Assembly (NCBI GenBank): GCA_020445785.1
Contig: JAGRFZ010000083.1
Coordinates: forward strand, 10,653 to 54,192
Length of the DNA: 43,540 nucleotides
Origin: Rhodocyclaceae bacterium
Lineage (GTDB): Bacteria > Pseudomonadota > Gammaproteobacteria > Burkholderiales > Rhodocyclaceae
Direction: 5' to 3'
How positions within the stretch are numbered: position 1 is the first letter of the stretch; every line of letters begins with the position of its first letter. The notes below the pieces were generated by a model. The model did not search any database, was not told where the DNA came from, and saw only the letters and a program-made list of their open reading frames with translations. Both the position numbers and the translations under genes were made by a program. Positions 7,341 through 15,660 of the stretch are shown in pieces.

Positions 7341-8831
7341 TCACATCCAGTAGGTGAGCCAGGTCTTGCGCCGTGGATTGCTCGCGATCGCCGGGTCGGT
7401 GTAGTGGGAGTCGTCCTTGACGTGGGTGGATGAGATTTCCTCGAACACCGTCCCGTTCTTGCTGTGGAAGCGGTGCCGTACGCCGCGCTGCACCGTGACG
7501 ACATCGCCGGCGGCGACCCGCTGGTGTGCACCGTCGAGCCAAAGATCGAGTTCGCCATGAAGCACGACGAAGGTCTCTTCCTTCTTCTCGTGGTACTGCT
7601 CCGGATGGGCCTGGCCGGGCAGCATCACCAGCAGCTTCTTGCAGTATTCGCGATTGACGACGGTGACCATGGTCAGCCCGAATTCGTCGAAGCGCTCCAT
7701 GCCGTAGTGGTGGGAGAGTTCGAGATCGGACTTTCCCGGCACGACGATGTTGCCGGCCGACAGCAAGGCCTTGACCCGGGTCACCGCGTCGAGCACGCGG
7801 CCCCGCAGTTGTCGTTCCTCGACCGCCGAGTGGCACACCGGCGCGCCGGCGGCAATTGCCTGGCGGGCGGTGAAGCGGGCGTATTTCGACCAGTCGTTGG
7901 CGGTCAGCTGCCCGTCGTCCGGGGGGAAGGCGAACACCACTGCTGCATCGTCGATCTCGCTGCCGGCGGCGATGTCGCGCGCGGCGAAGACGCCGCGGCG
8001 CAGCGAATGCAGGCTGTCGCGCTCGCCGGCCGACGGTTGGTAGCGATCCGGCCGTCCGCAGATCCGGCGGGCGCGTTCAGCGGCCGTCAGCCAGGCCCGG
8101 ACCTGATCCGGATCGGCCGAATAGGCATTCGCGGCATAGCGCTCGGTCGGTAGTACGACGTGCTTCTCGAATACCGTTGCGCCCTTGGCCAGCGCCATCA
8201 TCACGGCTTCGGTGTTGTCCGGCGACTCGTGGGTCGAATAGCCGATGCGGCAATCCGGGTAACGCCGGCGCAGCAGGTCGACCTGGTTGAGCTGCAAGGC
8301 CTCGTCGGGGGTCGGATACTCGGCGACGCAGTGCATCAGGGTCAGCGCCTTGTGACGATGCAGAAAGAAGCTCACGACCTGGTCGATGAGTTCCTCACTG
8401 GCGCCGGCGGTGGAAGCGATCACCGGCTTGTCGGTGGCGGCGATGCGCTCCATCAGCGGCCAATCGCCGAACGAACAGCTCGCGATCTTGATCGTGTCGA
8501 TGCCGTGGGCCTCGATGCGCGCCACCGAGTTCTCGTCGAACGGGGTACATACGGTGCCGAATCCCATCGCCCGCATTTCCGCCACCAGGGCGCGGAAGGC
8601 GTCGTCGTCGAGCCGGGTCTCCTCGAAGCGCTTGATGTACTTGATGTCGGTGCGGCCCTGCATCGACGGGTGGATGAAGGTGTCGAGGTCCCGGTATTGC
8701 AGCTTGAAAGCGAAGTCGAAGGCCTGTTCGAAGCCACTGCAGGCTTCTCGCAACGCGCGGATCGTGCGAATGCCGTGCGCCGGGTCGCCCATGTGGTTGT
8801 TCGCCATCTCGAATACGAAGAGCGGTTTCAT
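7341..8831 (-). CDS. NeuB-type sialic/nonulosonic acid synthase fused to a cupin domain
   Basis: A 496-residue fusion. Residues 1-260 are a NeuB PEP-condensing barrel: FEMANNHMGD at the start, FKLQYRDL, IKIASCSFGDWPL, GYSTHE and EKHVVLP in family order. Residues about 278-335 match the SAF/antifreeze-like domain (LRRGVFAARDIAAGSEI). Residues about 370-475 form a cupin with a likely metal set around YHEKKEETF, GDVV and H452, resembling lyxose-isomerase-type cupins. NeuB enzymes add PEP to a hexosamine-type sugar. No NeuA-type CMP transferase or NeuC epimerase is visible, so the partner enzymes may lie left of the window or the substrate may be unusual. The ATG at 8831 lies nine bases after rfbH. 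Confidence 0.88.
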   Translation of the reverse strand: MKPLFVFEMANNHMGDPAHGIRTIRALREACSGFEQAFDFAFKLQYRDLDTFIHPSMQGRTDIKYIKRFEETRLDDDAFRALVAEMRAMGFGTVCTPFDENSVARIEAHGIDTIKIASCSFGDWPLMERIAATDKPVIASTAGASEELIDQVVSFFLHRHKALTLMHCVAEYPTPDEALQLNQVDLLRRRYPDCRIGYSTHESPDNTEAVMMALAKGATVFEKHVVLPTERYAANAYSADPDQVRAWLTAAERARRICGRPDRYQPSAGERDSLHSLRRGVFAARDIAAGSEIDDAAVVFAFPPDDGQLTANDWSKYARFTARQAIAAGAPVCHSAVEERQLRGRVLDAVTRVKALLSAGNIVVPGKSDLELSHHYGMERFDEFGLTMVTVVNREYCKKLLVMLPGQAHPEQYHEKKEETFVVLHGELDLWLDGAHQRVAAGDVVTVQRGVRHRFHSKNGTVFEEISSTHVKDDSHYTDPAIASNPRRKTWLTYWM

Positions 8832-8840
8832 GGCATGGTC

Positions 8841-10244
8841 TCAGTCGAAATCCCGCCCGAGAAAGAGGCGGATGCGGTCGGCGGCGTAGTCCAGCATCGC
8901 CTCGTCGAGGCCCGGCCAGACGCCGATCCAGAAGGTGTCGTTCATGACCCGGTCGGTGGTCTCGAGGGAGCCGGCGATCCGGTAGTCGCGTCCGGCCATG
9001 TAGGGCTGGCGGGTGAGGTTGCCGGCGAACAGCAGGCGGCTGGCGATGCGGTGCTGGTCGAGCCAGCGCAGCATCTCGACCCGGTCCAACGCAGCCTCCG
9101 GTTTCAAGGTCAGCGGAAATCCGAACCACGACGGTGTCGAGCCTTCGGTCGCACGCGGCAGGATCAGTGCGTCCTCGCAGTCGGCGAGGCGCTGCGACAG
9201 GTAGTCGAAGTTGTGGCGGCGGGCGGCGATGAAGCCTTCGAGACGGTCCATCTGGGCGAGCGCGCAGGCCGCCTGCATGTCGCTGATCTTCAGGTTGTAG
9301 CCGAGGTGCGAGTAGGTGTACTTGTGGTCGTAGCCGCGCGGCAGCTCCCCCAGTTGCCAGTCGAAGCGCCGACCACAGGTATTGTCGCAGCCGGGTGCGC
9401 ACCAGCAGTCCCGCCCCCAGTCGCGGATCGACTCGGCGATCCGCGCCAATTCGGGTTCGCCACTCAGCACCGCACCGCCTTCGCCCATCGTGATGTGGTG
9501 GGCGGGGTAGAACGACACGGTCGCGAAATGGCCGAAGGCGCCGACGTGGCGCTCACGCAGTTCGGCATCGTCGTGACGACGCCACAGCGATGCGTCGTCG
9601 TCCGGCATGCGCGCCTGCCAGAGCGGCGCGCCGTCGGCGACGCGGTAGCGCGAGCCCAGCGCGTCGCAGCAATCTTCGATCAGCCACAGCCCGTGGCGCG
9701 CGCAGAAATCGGTCACGGTGCCGAGGTCGAATGGATTGCCGAGGGTGTGGGCGAGCACCACCGCTCGGGTGCGTTCGCTCCTGGCCGCTTCGAGCCGATC
9801 GACGTCGACGTCGTAGGTGGCGGCGCGGATGTCGACGAAAACCGGGATCGCGCCATTCTGCAGAATCGGGTTGACGGTGGTCGGAAAGCCGGCGGCCACC
9901 GTGATGATCTCGTCGCCCGGGCGCAGCGCGGCGGCACCGAGGCGGGGCGAGAACAGACTCGACACCGCGACCAGATTGGCCGACGAGCCGGAGTTGACGG
10001 TCAGCGCGCGGGGCAGGGCGAACCATGCGGCCAGGCGCTGCTCGAAGGCCTGGTTGAAGCGTCCGGTGGTCAGCCAGCCGTCGAGGGCGGCCTCGACCAT
10101 GGCCAGACGCTCTGCCGTGCCGACGACCTTGCCCGAGACCGGCACGGGGGTCTGTCCGGGGACGAACTCGTCTGCTTCGGGCTGGGCGTCGCTCCAAGCG
10201 GCGACTGCGGTGCGGACCGCTTCGCGGCTCAGCGATTGCGGCAT
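8841..10244 (-). CDS. rfbH: CDP-6-deoxy-4-keto-glucose-3-dehydrase (RfbH/AscC, E1)
   Basis: A 467-residue PMP- and [2Fe-2S]-dependent dehydrase that removes the C3 hydroxyl of CDP-4-keto-6-deoxyglucose. It has the aminotransferase-like fold ([27 protein letters not shown]). The lysine usual in aminotransferases is replaced by histidine in [14 protein letters not shown] (H249-H250), the hallmark of E1. Cysteines C280, C282 and C290 reproduce the CxCx7C part of the cluster motif, with C193 the probable fourth ligand. About 30 extra residues lie between C193 and the HH pair (roughly 201-232), which explains the length above the usual ~437. The ATG at 10244 overlaps the end of rfbG by 16 bases. 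The E3 reductase gene that normally regenerates the cofactor is not in view. Confidence 0.93.
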   Translation of the reverse strand: MPQSLSREAVRTAVAAWSDAQPEADEFVPGQTPVPVSGKVVGTAERLAMVEAALDGWLTTGRFNQAFEQRLAAWFALPRALTVNSGSSANLVAVSSLFSPRLGAAALRPGDEIITVAAGFPTTVNPILQNGAIPVFVDIRAATYDVDVDRLEAARSERTRAVVLAHTLGNPFDLGTVTDFCARHGLWLIEDCCDALGSRYRVADGAPLWQARMPDDDASLWRRHDDAELRERHVGAFGHFATVSFYPAHHITMGEGGAVLSGEPELARIAESIRDWGRDCWCAPGCDNTCGRRFDWQLGELPRGYDHKYTYSHLGYNLKISDMQAACALAQMDRLEGFIAARRHNFDYLSQRLADCEDALILPRATEGSTPSWFGFPLTLKPEAALDRVEMLRWLDQHRIASRLLFAGNLTRQPYMAGRDYRIAGSLETTDRVMNDTFWIGVWPGLDEAMLDYAADRIRLFLGRDFD

Positions 10245-11287
10245 TGCTCGAAGCGAGCGATGCGCTCGATGCACAGTTCGCGCGGGTTCTCGCCGGCATC
10301 GAAGCGGGCATACCAGTCGCCGGTCAACTCGATCGCTTCTTCCAGTGTGAAGCGGGGCCGCCAGCCCAGGCGCATCATCGCCTTGCTGCTGTCGAGCCGC
10401 AGCATCGCTGCCTCGCGTGGCTGGGGCGAGCCATCGTAGCGCCAGTCGACACCGAGTCGCGGGCACATCAGTTTGCACAACTGCTCGACCGATTCCATGT
10501 CCGCCAGGGCCGGCCCGAAATTCCAGGCGTCGGCTGCCTCGGCATGCCCGCCGAGCAGCCGCTCGCCGAGCAGCAGATAGCCGGACAAGGACTCCAGCAC
10601 ATGCTGCCACGGCCGTACCGCAGAAGGATTGCGAATCAACGCCGGCCGCTTCGAGCGGGCGGCCCGCCACAGGTCGGGGATCAAGCGGTCGCAGGCCCAG
10701 TCGCCGCCACCGATGACGTTGCCGGCCCGCGCGGTGGCGATCAGTGCGGCGCCGGGGCTGTTGCCGAAGCTGGCGCGCCAGGCGTTGGTCGCCAGTTCCG
10801 CAGCGGCCTTGCTTGCCGCATAGGGGTCGTGTCCGCCGAGCGGGTCGGTTTCGCGGTAGCCGAAGGAACTGGTGTCCTCCCGATAGCACTTGTCGCTGGT
10901 GACCACCACCACGGCCTTCACCGAGCCGGTACGCCGCACCGCTTCGAGCAGGTTGGCGGTGCCCATGACATTGGTGCCGAAGGTGCGCAGGGGTTCGGCG
11001 TAGCCGCGCCGGACCAGCGGCTGGGCCGCGAGGTGGAAGACGATCTCCGGGGCGAAGCCCGCCACTGCCTCGGCCACCAGGTCCGGATCGCGGATGTCGC
11101 CGATCATCGATTCGATCCGCTCGTCGAGGCGGGCCTGGACGTACAGCGAGGGTTCGGTGTCCGCCTCCAGGGCGAATCCGCTGACCCGGGCGCCCATGCG
11201 GGACAGCCACAACGCGAGCCAGCTGCCCTTGAAGCCGGTGTGGCCGGTGATCAATACGCGGCGTCCCGCGTAGCTCGAAAATTTCAT
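10229..11287 (-). CDS. rfbG: CDP-glucose 4,6-dehydratase
   Basis: A 352-residue extended short-chain dehydrogenase. The NAD-binding [11 protein letters not shown] is the typical CDP-glucose dehydratase N-terminus, followed by [13 protein letters not shown], the catalytic YAASK and [12 protein letters not shown]. It converts CDP-glucose to CDP-4-keto-6-deoxyglucose, the substrate of RfbH. The ATG at 11287 overlaps the TGA of rfbF. The order rfbF-rfbG-rfbH is the standard CDP-3,6-dideoxyhexose module of Salmonella and Yersinia O-antigen loci. Confidence 0.95.
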   Translation of the reverse strand: MKFSSYAGRRVLITGHTGFKGSWLALWLSRMGARVSGFALEADTEPSLYVQARLDERIESMIGDIRDPDLVAEAVAGFAPEIVFHLAAQPLVRRGYAEPLRTFGTNVMGTANLLEAVRRTGSVKAVVVVTSDKCYREDTSSFGYRETDPLGGHDPYAASKAAAELATNAWRASFGNSPGAALIATARAGNVIGGGDWACDRLIPDLWRAARSKRPALIRNPSAVRPWQHVLESLSGYLLLGERLLGGHAEAADAWNFGPALADMESVEQLCKLMCPRLGVDWRYDGSPQPREAAMLRLDSSKAMMRLGWRPRFTLEEAIELTGDWYARFDAGENPRELCIERIARFEQCRNR

Positions 11288-12057
11288 TGCCAGATCTTCC
11301 AGGGCGCACGGCCACTGAGCCACAGCCGTTCGAGGTTGTGCTTGTCGCGCAAGGTGTCCATCGGCTGCCAGAAGCCATGATGAACGTAGGCGCGCAGTTG
11401 CTCTTGTTCCACCAGGCGCTGCATCGGCGCTCGCTCCCAGTGCGAGCCGTCGCCGTCGATCACGTCGAGTGCGCGCGGCGACAGCACGAAGAAGCCGCCA
11501 TTGATCAGATTGCCGTCTCCGGCGGGTTTTTCCTTGGCACGGGTGACCACGCTGCCGGCCAGGTCGAGCGCGCCGAATCGCCCCGGCGGTGCCACCGCGG
11601 TGACCGTGGCGACCCGGCCGTGGGCTGCGTGAAAGCGCCGCAATGCGCCGAGGTCCACGTCGGCGAGGCCGTCGCCGTAGGTAAAAAAGAAGGACTCTTC
11701 GTCTTCGACATAGGGCCGCACCCGGCGCAGGCGACCGCCGGTCTGGGTTTGTTCGCCGGTATCGACCAGGGTCACCCGCCACGGCTCGGTGTGTTGTTCG
11801 TGCACTTCCATGCGGTTTTCGCGCATGTCGAACGTGACGTCCGAGGTGTGCAGGAAGTAGTTCGCGAAGAACTCCTTGACGACATAGCCCCTATAGCCGA
11901 GGCAGATAATGAACTCGTTGACGCCGTGGGCCGTGAACACCTTCATCAGATGCCACAGGATCGGCCGCCCTCCGATCTCTACCATCGGTTTCGGCTTCGA
12001 CTGAGTCTCCTCGGACAGCCGGGTTCCGAGTCCACCGGCCAGGATCACGGCTTTCAT
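11284..12057 (-). CDS. rfbF: Glucose-1-phosphate cytidylyltransferase
   Basis: A 257-residue nucleotidyltransferase. The N-terminus [18 protein letters not shown] with the signature [11 protein letters not shown], plus [10 protein letters not shown] and [11 protein letters not shown], is diagnostic for RfbF. It makes CDP-glucose from CTP and glucose-1-phosphate. I chose the ATG at 12057 because it gives the conserved N-terminus; an in-frame ATG five codons upstream is possible. A 110-base gap separates it from the HAD gene, so a second promoter may lie there, although I see no convincing -35/-10 pair. Confidence 0.95.
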   Translation of the reverse strand: MKAVILAGGLGTRLSEETQSKPKPMVEIGGRPILWHLMKVFTAHGVNEFIICLGYRGYVVKEFFANYFLHTSDVTFDMRENRMEVHEQHTEPWRVTLVDTGEQTQTGGRLRRVRPYVEDEESFFFTYGDGLADVDLGALRRFHAAHGRVATVTAVAPPGRFGALDLAGSVVTRAKEKPAGDGNLINGGFFVLSPRALDVIDGDGSHWERAPMQRLVEQEQLRAYVHHGFWQPMDTLRDKHNLERLWLSGRAPWKIWQ

Positions 12058-12167
12058 CGCGCTAAGCTCCATTCCCCACGATGCCCAATCTAAGCTTTCG
12101 GGGCCGCGCCTGATCGTCGGAAGAGGGCCGCAATTTGCCGCCAATTCCGGCGCCGCCCGGCCTGGGG

Positions 12168-12824
12168 TCATGTCAGCAACCGCAGCAGTTCGGCCGGGTC
12201 GGCTGCCGCACGCCAGCCGTGTTTGAGTTGTTCGTGGGGCAGGCTGCCGTAGCCCCAGGTGGCGGCGAAGAAGGGGAGTCCGTTGGCGTCTGCCGCCAGC
12301 CCATCCTCCTCTCGGTCGCCGACATAGACGGCATCCGCACGGTCGATGCCGTGGTCGGCGAGCAGGCGCGCGATCATCGCCGGCTTGTCGGCCAGCCGGG
12401 TGGCGAACAGATCGAGGGCATAGACCGCCGCAAAGCACGGCGACCAGCCGAGGTGCTCGAGGATGAGTCGGGTCGGATGGATGCGCTTGTTGGTAGCGAT
12501 CGCCAGCCGGCAACCGGCATCGTTCAGGCTGGCGAGCATGTCGGCGACACCGGCGTAGGCTTCGGTGGCGCGGTAGCCGGTGCTGTCGTAGCTGGCCTTG
12601 AAGGCCTCGGCCAGGGCTTCGACGCGCGAGGACTGGTGGTTGCCGCACAGCAGTGCGAGGGTTTCCAGCAGCGGAGGGCCGATGATGTTCTCGTCGATCG
12701 GCCGCACCGGTTCGATGCCGCAACGTGCGAAGGCATCGGCGAAGCTCGCGAGAATGGCCGGCGCCGAATCGATCAGGGTGCCGTCGAGGTCGAACAGGAC
12801 ATGAGGATAGGGTGGGGCGCGCAT
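12168..12824 (-). CDS. HAD-family phosphatase, phosphoglycolate-phosphatase-like
   Basis: A 218-residue HAD hydrolase: nucleophile motif FDLDGTLIDS near the N-terminus, ATNK (motif II) near residue 110, KPAMIARLL (motif III lysine) and VYVGDREEDGLAA (motif IV). A Gph-like helical cap occupies about residues 20-90. It is the first gene of the sugar operon in transcription order and could remove a phosphate from a sugar-phosphate precursor, for instance the product of the NeuB-like enzyme if that takes a phosphorylated substrate. Its HAD class is secure; its substrate is not. Confidence 0.87.
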   Translation of the reverse strand: MRAPPYPHVLFDLDGTLIDSAPAILASFADAFARCGIEPVRPIDENIIGPPLLETLALLCGNHQSSRVEALAEAFKASYDSTGYRATEAYAGVADMLASLNDAGCRLAIATNKRIHPTRLILEHLGWSPCFAAVYALDLFATRLADKPAMIARLLADHGIDRADAVYVGDREEDGLAADANGLPFFAATWGYGSLPHEQLKHGWRAAADPAELLRLLT

Positions 12825-13032
12825 GCAATGATGATAGCGTCAAGCGGCGATGCGCGGCCACGGCCGACAGGTGCCAGTGGACCGCTTCGTCGATCAAGGG
12901 CCACGACGCAAGCGATCCATCGGGCCGGCAGGGCGCGAACCACAGCGATAGCGAGGCCTATCGCGAGGATGAGCAACGCCGCCACGGTGCGCGAGGCGCG
13001 CTTGTCGGTTGCGGCATTTGCGAAGCAGACCA
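12825..13032 (-). other. Intergenic region ahead of the sugar operon
   Basis: These 208 bases hold no convincing gene. They contain a perfect inverted repeat, GCGATAG and CTATCGC separated by six bases (12945-12964), which could be a weak terminator for the diguanylate cyclase or an operator. A promoter for the operon is expected here but I cannot point to a clear one. A GTG-started frame overlapping the cyclase stop codon and encoding one hydrophobic segment is considered and rejected elsewhere in this report. Confidence 0.4.
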
Positions 13033-14862
13033 CTAGGCCGTCATCACCCGATTCTTGCCTGCACGCTTGGCCAGGTACATGGCGCGATCGGCCCGTGCGA
13101 TCGCCGCCTCGGCATTCTCCTCGTCGGCAATGCGGGTGATGCCCGCGCTGAAAGTGATCAACAGCTTGCTGTTGCCGGCCAGGAAGTAGCGTTTGGTCAA
13201 CGCTCGCTGAAGACGGGTCAATGCCACCATCGCGTCTTCGCTGTCGGTGTCCGGCAGCACGATGACGAACTCCTCGCCGCCGTAACGGGCCACCGAATCC
13301 TGGGGGCGCACGTTTTCGCGGATCACTGCGGCGAGGTGGCGCAGCGCGTCGTCACCGGCGTGATGTCCGTAGGTGTCGTTGAGCTGCTTGAAGTTGTCCA
13401 CGTCGAGCAGGCCGATGCACAGCGGTGTCCCGCGCCGGCGGGCGCGGCTGATCTCGCGCGCCAAAGCGTCGTCCATGCCCTTGCGGTTGAGGGCGCCGGT
13501 GAGGGCATCGTGGCGCACCATTTCGCTGGCCTGGTCGAGCTCGTGCTGAAGGCGGCCGATCTCGACGTTGGCGGCCTCGACCTGGTCCTTCAGGGCGTTG
13601 ATCTCCCGGTGCGAGCGCTCGGCCGAGCCCTGGGCGATGCGGGTCTGCTGCAGGATCTCCTCTACCGCGTCCGATATCTCGGTGATGTCCTCGGCCTTGG
13701 CCACGCGCTCGGCGCAGCGGCCGATGGCGTCGTGGTACTCGCCGGTGGTGGCGCTGAATTCGGCGAGCCGATCGACAAAACCCGCCAGCATCGTCTTGAG
13801 TCGACGCTGGGCTTCGCTCAGTTCCTGCTTGAGGTGCCCCTGCTTGTCGATGACGTCGCGCAGGCGGCGTTCGACGTCGTCGAGCGTGCGCACGTCGATG
13901 GGCTTGTCGGCGAAGGCTTCGTTCAGGACGGAGAGCTGGCCGTGCAGCCAGCGATCGTCGAAAACCAGTTGGCTGATGTTCTGCAGGATCAGCCGCAGCA
14001 CCCCCACCAGTCCGCTGCGCACTGCGACCTGCTCCTCGGCGACCCATTCGAGCCGCTTGACCACCGCATCGAGGCGGTGACGACAGCCCTCGTCGCGCAG
14101 CCGGGCCGGCGTGTCGCGTAGCTCTCCGGCCAGCGCATGCAGCTCCCCGACCAGATCGGGGACGTCGACGATCAGCGGCGACAGGCCGTCGTCGAGCAGT
14201 TGGGCGATCAGTGTCGCGAGCCCGCCGTCGGTCGCTTCGGAGACCGGCTCCTGCACCGCGGGCGGCGTCGAGGGCTCGCCGGTGCGATCGACCGGCGCGG
14301 CACTCGGCACCGGTCTGGTGGCTTCGTCTGCCACCGCCGGCTGCCCGCCCGGGTTTTCGCTGTCGGCGTCATCGACGGCTGCGTCCGACTGGTGGTGCCG
14401 CCAGCCCTTGATCAAACCGCCGACCCGCTGGTGAAGCGTCGCGGCGTCGGCGGTCGACGTCAACACGTGCTGCAGCGCTTCGCGCTTGCGGGCGGCCGTG
14501 AGGCCGTGGTGCACGCGTTCGTATTCGCCCACCAGGTCGCGGATCGCAGGGCCCCATTGCAGGGGCTCGCGGTCACCGCCGGAGCACAGTTCGGTGATCA
14601 ACGCGGCGAATGGATCCCACTCGCCCTTGGCGACGCACTGCTCGAGCCGGCGGGCGCTGCGCGCCGCCTCCGGGTTGTCGCGCGGCAGGCTGGCTGCCAG
14701 ACTCTTGAGTCGGCGGGACGGGAAGGCCTCCTGGGGCGTGCTGCCGGCCACTTCGTGGTAGAGCCGTTCGAAGTTGGCCGGGGTTGGTGGCACGCGCCTT
14801 TGTGCCAGCAGCCGGAAGGTTTCGCGCGCGATCTCGGTGGGGTTGTTACGGTCGACGGCCAT
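13033..14862 (-). CDS. Diguanylate cyclase (GGDEF) with long N-terminal coiled-coil region
   Basis: A 609-residue cytoplasmic protein. The C-terminal ~165 residues are a GGDEF domain with active-site GGEEF at 528-532, and RPQD at 519-522 exactly five residues before it, an intact allosteric inhibitory site. It therefore probably makes cyclic-di-GMP and is product-inhibited. Residues 1-150 are helical and residues 150-205 are a low-complexity, Pro- and acid-rich linker. Residues 205-430 are mostly helical or coiled coil without a recognised sensor domain. No membrane segments are seen. The layout resembles cytoplasmic cyclases with N-terminal helical repeats found in beta- and gammaproteobacteria. 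Confidence 0.92.
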   Translation of the reverse strand: MAVDRNNPTEIARETFRLLAQRRVPPTPANFERLYHEVAGSTPQEAFPSRRLKSLAASLPRDNPEAARSARRLEQCVAKGEWDPFAALITELCSGGDREPLQWGPAIRDLVGEYERVHHGLTAARKREALQHVLTSTADAATLHQRVGGLIKGWRHHQSDAAVDDADSENPGGQPAVADEATRPVPSAAPVDRTGEPSTPPAVQEPVSEATDGGLATLIAQLLDDGLSPLIVDVPDLVGELHALAGELRDTPARLRDEGCRHRLDAVVKRLEWVAEEQVAVRSGLVGVLRLILQNISQLVFDDRWLHGQLSVLNEAFADKPIDVRTLDDVERRLRDVIDKQGHLKQELSEAQRRLKTMLAGFVDRLAEFSATTGEYHDAIGRCAERVAKAEDITEISDAVEEILQQTRIAQGSAERSHREINALKDQVEAANVEIGRLQHELDQASEMVRHDALTGALNRKGMDDALAREISRARRRGTPLCIGLLDVDNFKQLNDTYGHHAGDDALRHLAAVIRENVRPQDSVARYGGEEFVIVLPDTDSEDAMVALTRLQRALTKRYFLAGNSKLLITFSAGITRIADEENAEAAIARADRAMYLAKRAGKNRVMTA

Positions 14863-14933
14863 GGCACCGGAGCGAAGTCGGGACAGTGCCCGGTCAACGG
14901 CCCACCGGCGGGCGACTTGAGCGGTTCAGGCCC

Positions 14934-15575
14934 TCACTCGACGAGGCCGTGCTTGAGCCCGTAGTGGGTCAGTTCGGCATTGTTCGACAGCCGCATCTTC
15001 TCCAGCAGGCGGGCGCGGTAGACACTGACCGTCTTGACGCTCAGATTGAGTTCCTCGCCGATCTGGGTGAGGGTCTTGCCGGAAGCGATCAGGCACAGGG
15101 TCTGGTACTCGCGGTCGGACAGTCGCTCGTGCAGGGGGCGGTCGTCGTCGTCGGTGATGGCGTTGGCGAGTTCCTCGGCGAGGGAGGCCGACACGTACTT
15201 CTTGCCGCTCGCGACCTGACGAATCGCGGTGACCAGTTGCTCGGGTGCGCTCTGCTTGTTGAGGTAGCCGGCGGCGCCGGCCTTCAGGGCGCGGATCGCG
15301 TATTGCTCTTCCGGGTACATGCTCAGCATCAGTACCGGCAGCCGCGGAAACTCCTTGCGGATCAGCTTGAGCGCGTCGATGCCATTGCGATCCGGCATCG
15401 ACACGTCCATCAGCACCACATCGTAGCTGTCCTGGCGGAGCTGTTGCAGCGCCTCGACGCCGTTGGCCGCCTCGCCGGAGACCGCCAGATCTTCGGTCTC
15501 GGACAAGATCTGGCGCAGGCCCTGGCGGACGATCGAGTGGTCGTCGGCGATCAGGACGCGAATCTGCTTGTTCAT
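14934..15575 (-). CDS. NarL/FixJ-type response regulator
   Basis: A 213-residue two-domain regulator. The receiver has acidic residues at 11-12, the phospho-acceptor Asp57 in VVLMDVSMPD and a lysine in YLNKQ. The C-terminal LuxR-type HTH is LSDREYQTLCLIASGKTLTQI followed by LNLSVKTVSVYRARLL. The ATG at 15575 has an AGGAGAG ribosome binding site. It lies 85 bases after the HisKA_3 kinase gene and is its natural partner. That gap contains GC-rich palindromes (for example GGTGGCGCCACC at 15621-15632) that may tune expression. Target genes are unknown. Confidence 0.93.
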   Translation of the reverse strand: MNKQIRVLIADDHSIVRQGLRQILSETEDLAVSGEAANGVEALQQLRQDSYDVVLMDVSMPDRNGIDALKLIRKEFPRLPVLMLSMYPEEQYAIRALKAGAAGYLNKQSAPEQLVTAIRQVASGKKYVSASLAEELANAITDDDDRPLHERLSDREYQTLCLIASGKTLTQIGEELNLSVKTVSVYRARLLEKMRLSNNAELTHYGLKHGLVE

Positions 15576-15660
15576 GGGTCTACTCTCCTGCTGCTGGGCG
15601 AGACCCCCCATCCCACAGGGGGTGGCGCCACCTGATCTTCGGGCGGCCGTGCCGATCTGC

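Noticed and set aside
8160-10439. 759-residue plus-strand frame opposite the NeuB-like and RfbH genes
   Set aside because: No family features; both genes on the opposite strand have complete catalytic motifs.
12773-13033. 86-residue GTG-started frame on the minus strand with one hydrophobic segment
   Set aside because: It overlaps the start of the HAD gene by about 50 bases, has no clear ribosome binding site and no recognisable family; the hydrophobic stretch could arise by chance in intergenic GC-rich DNA.
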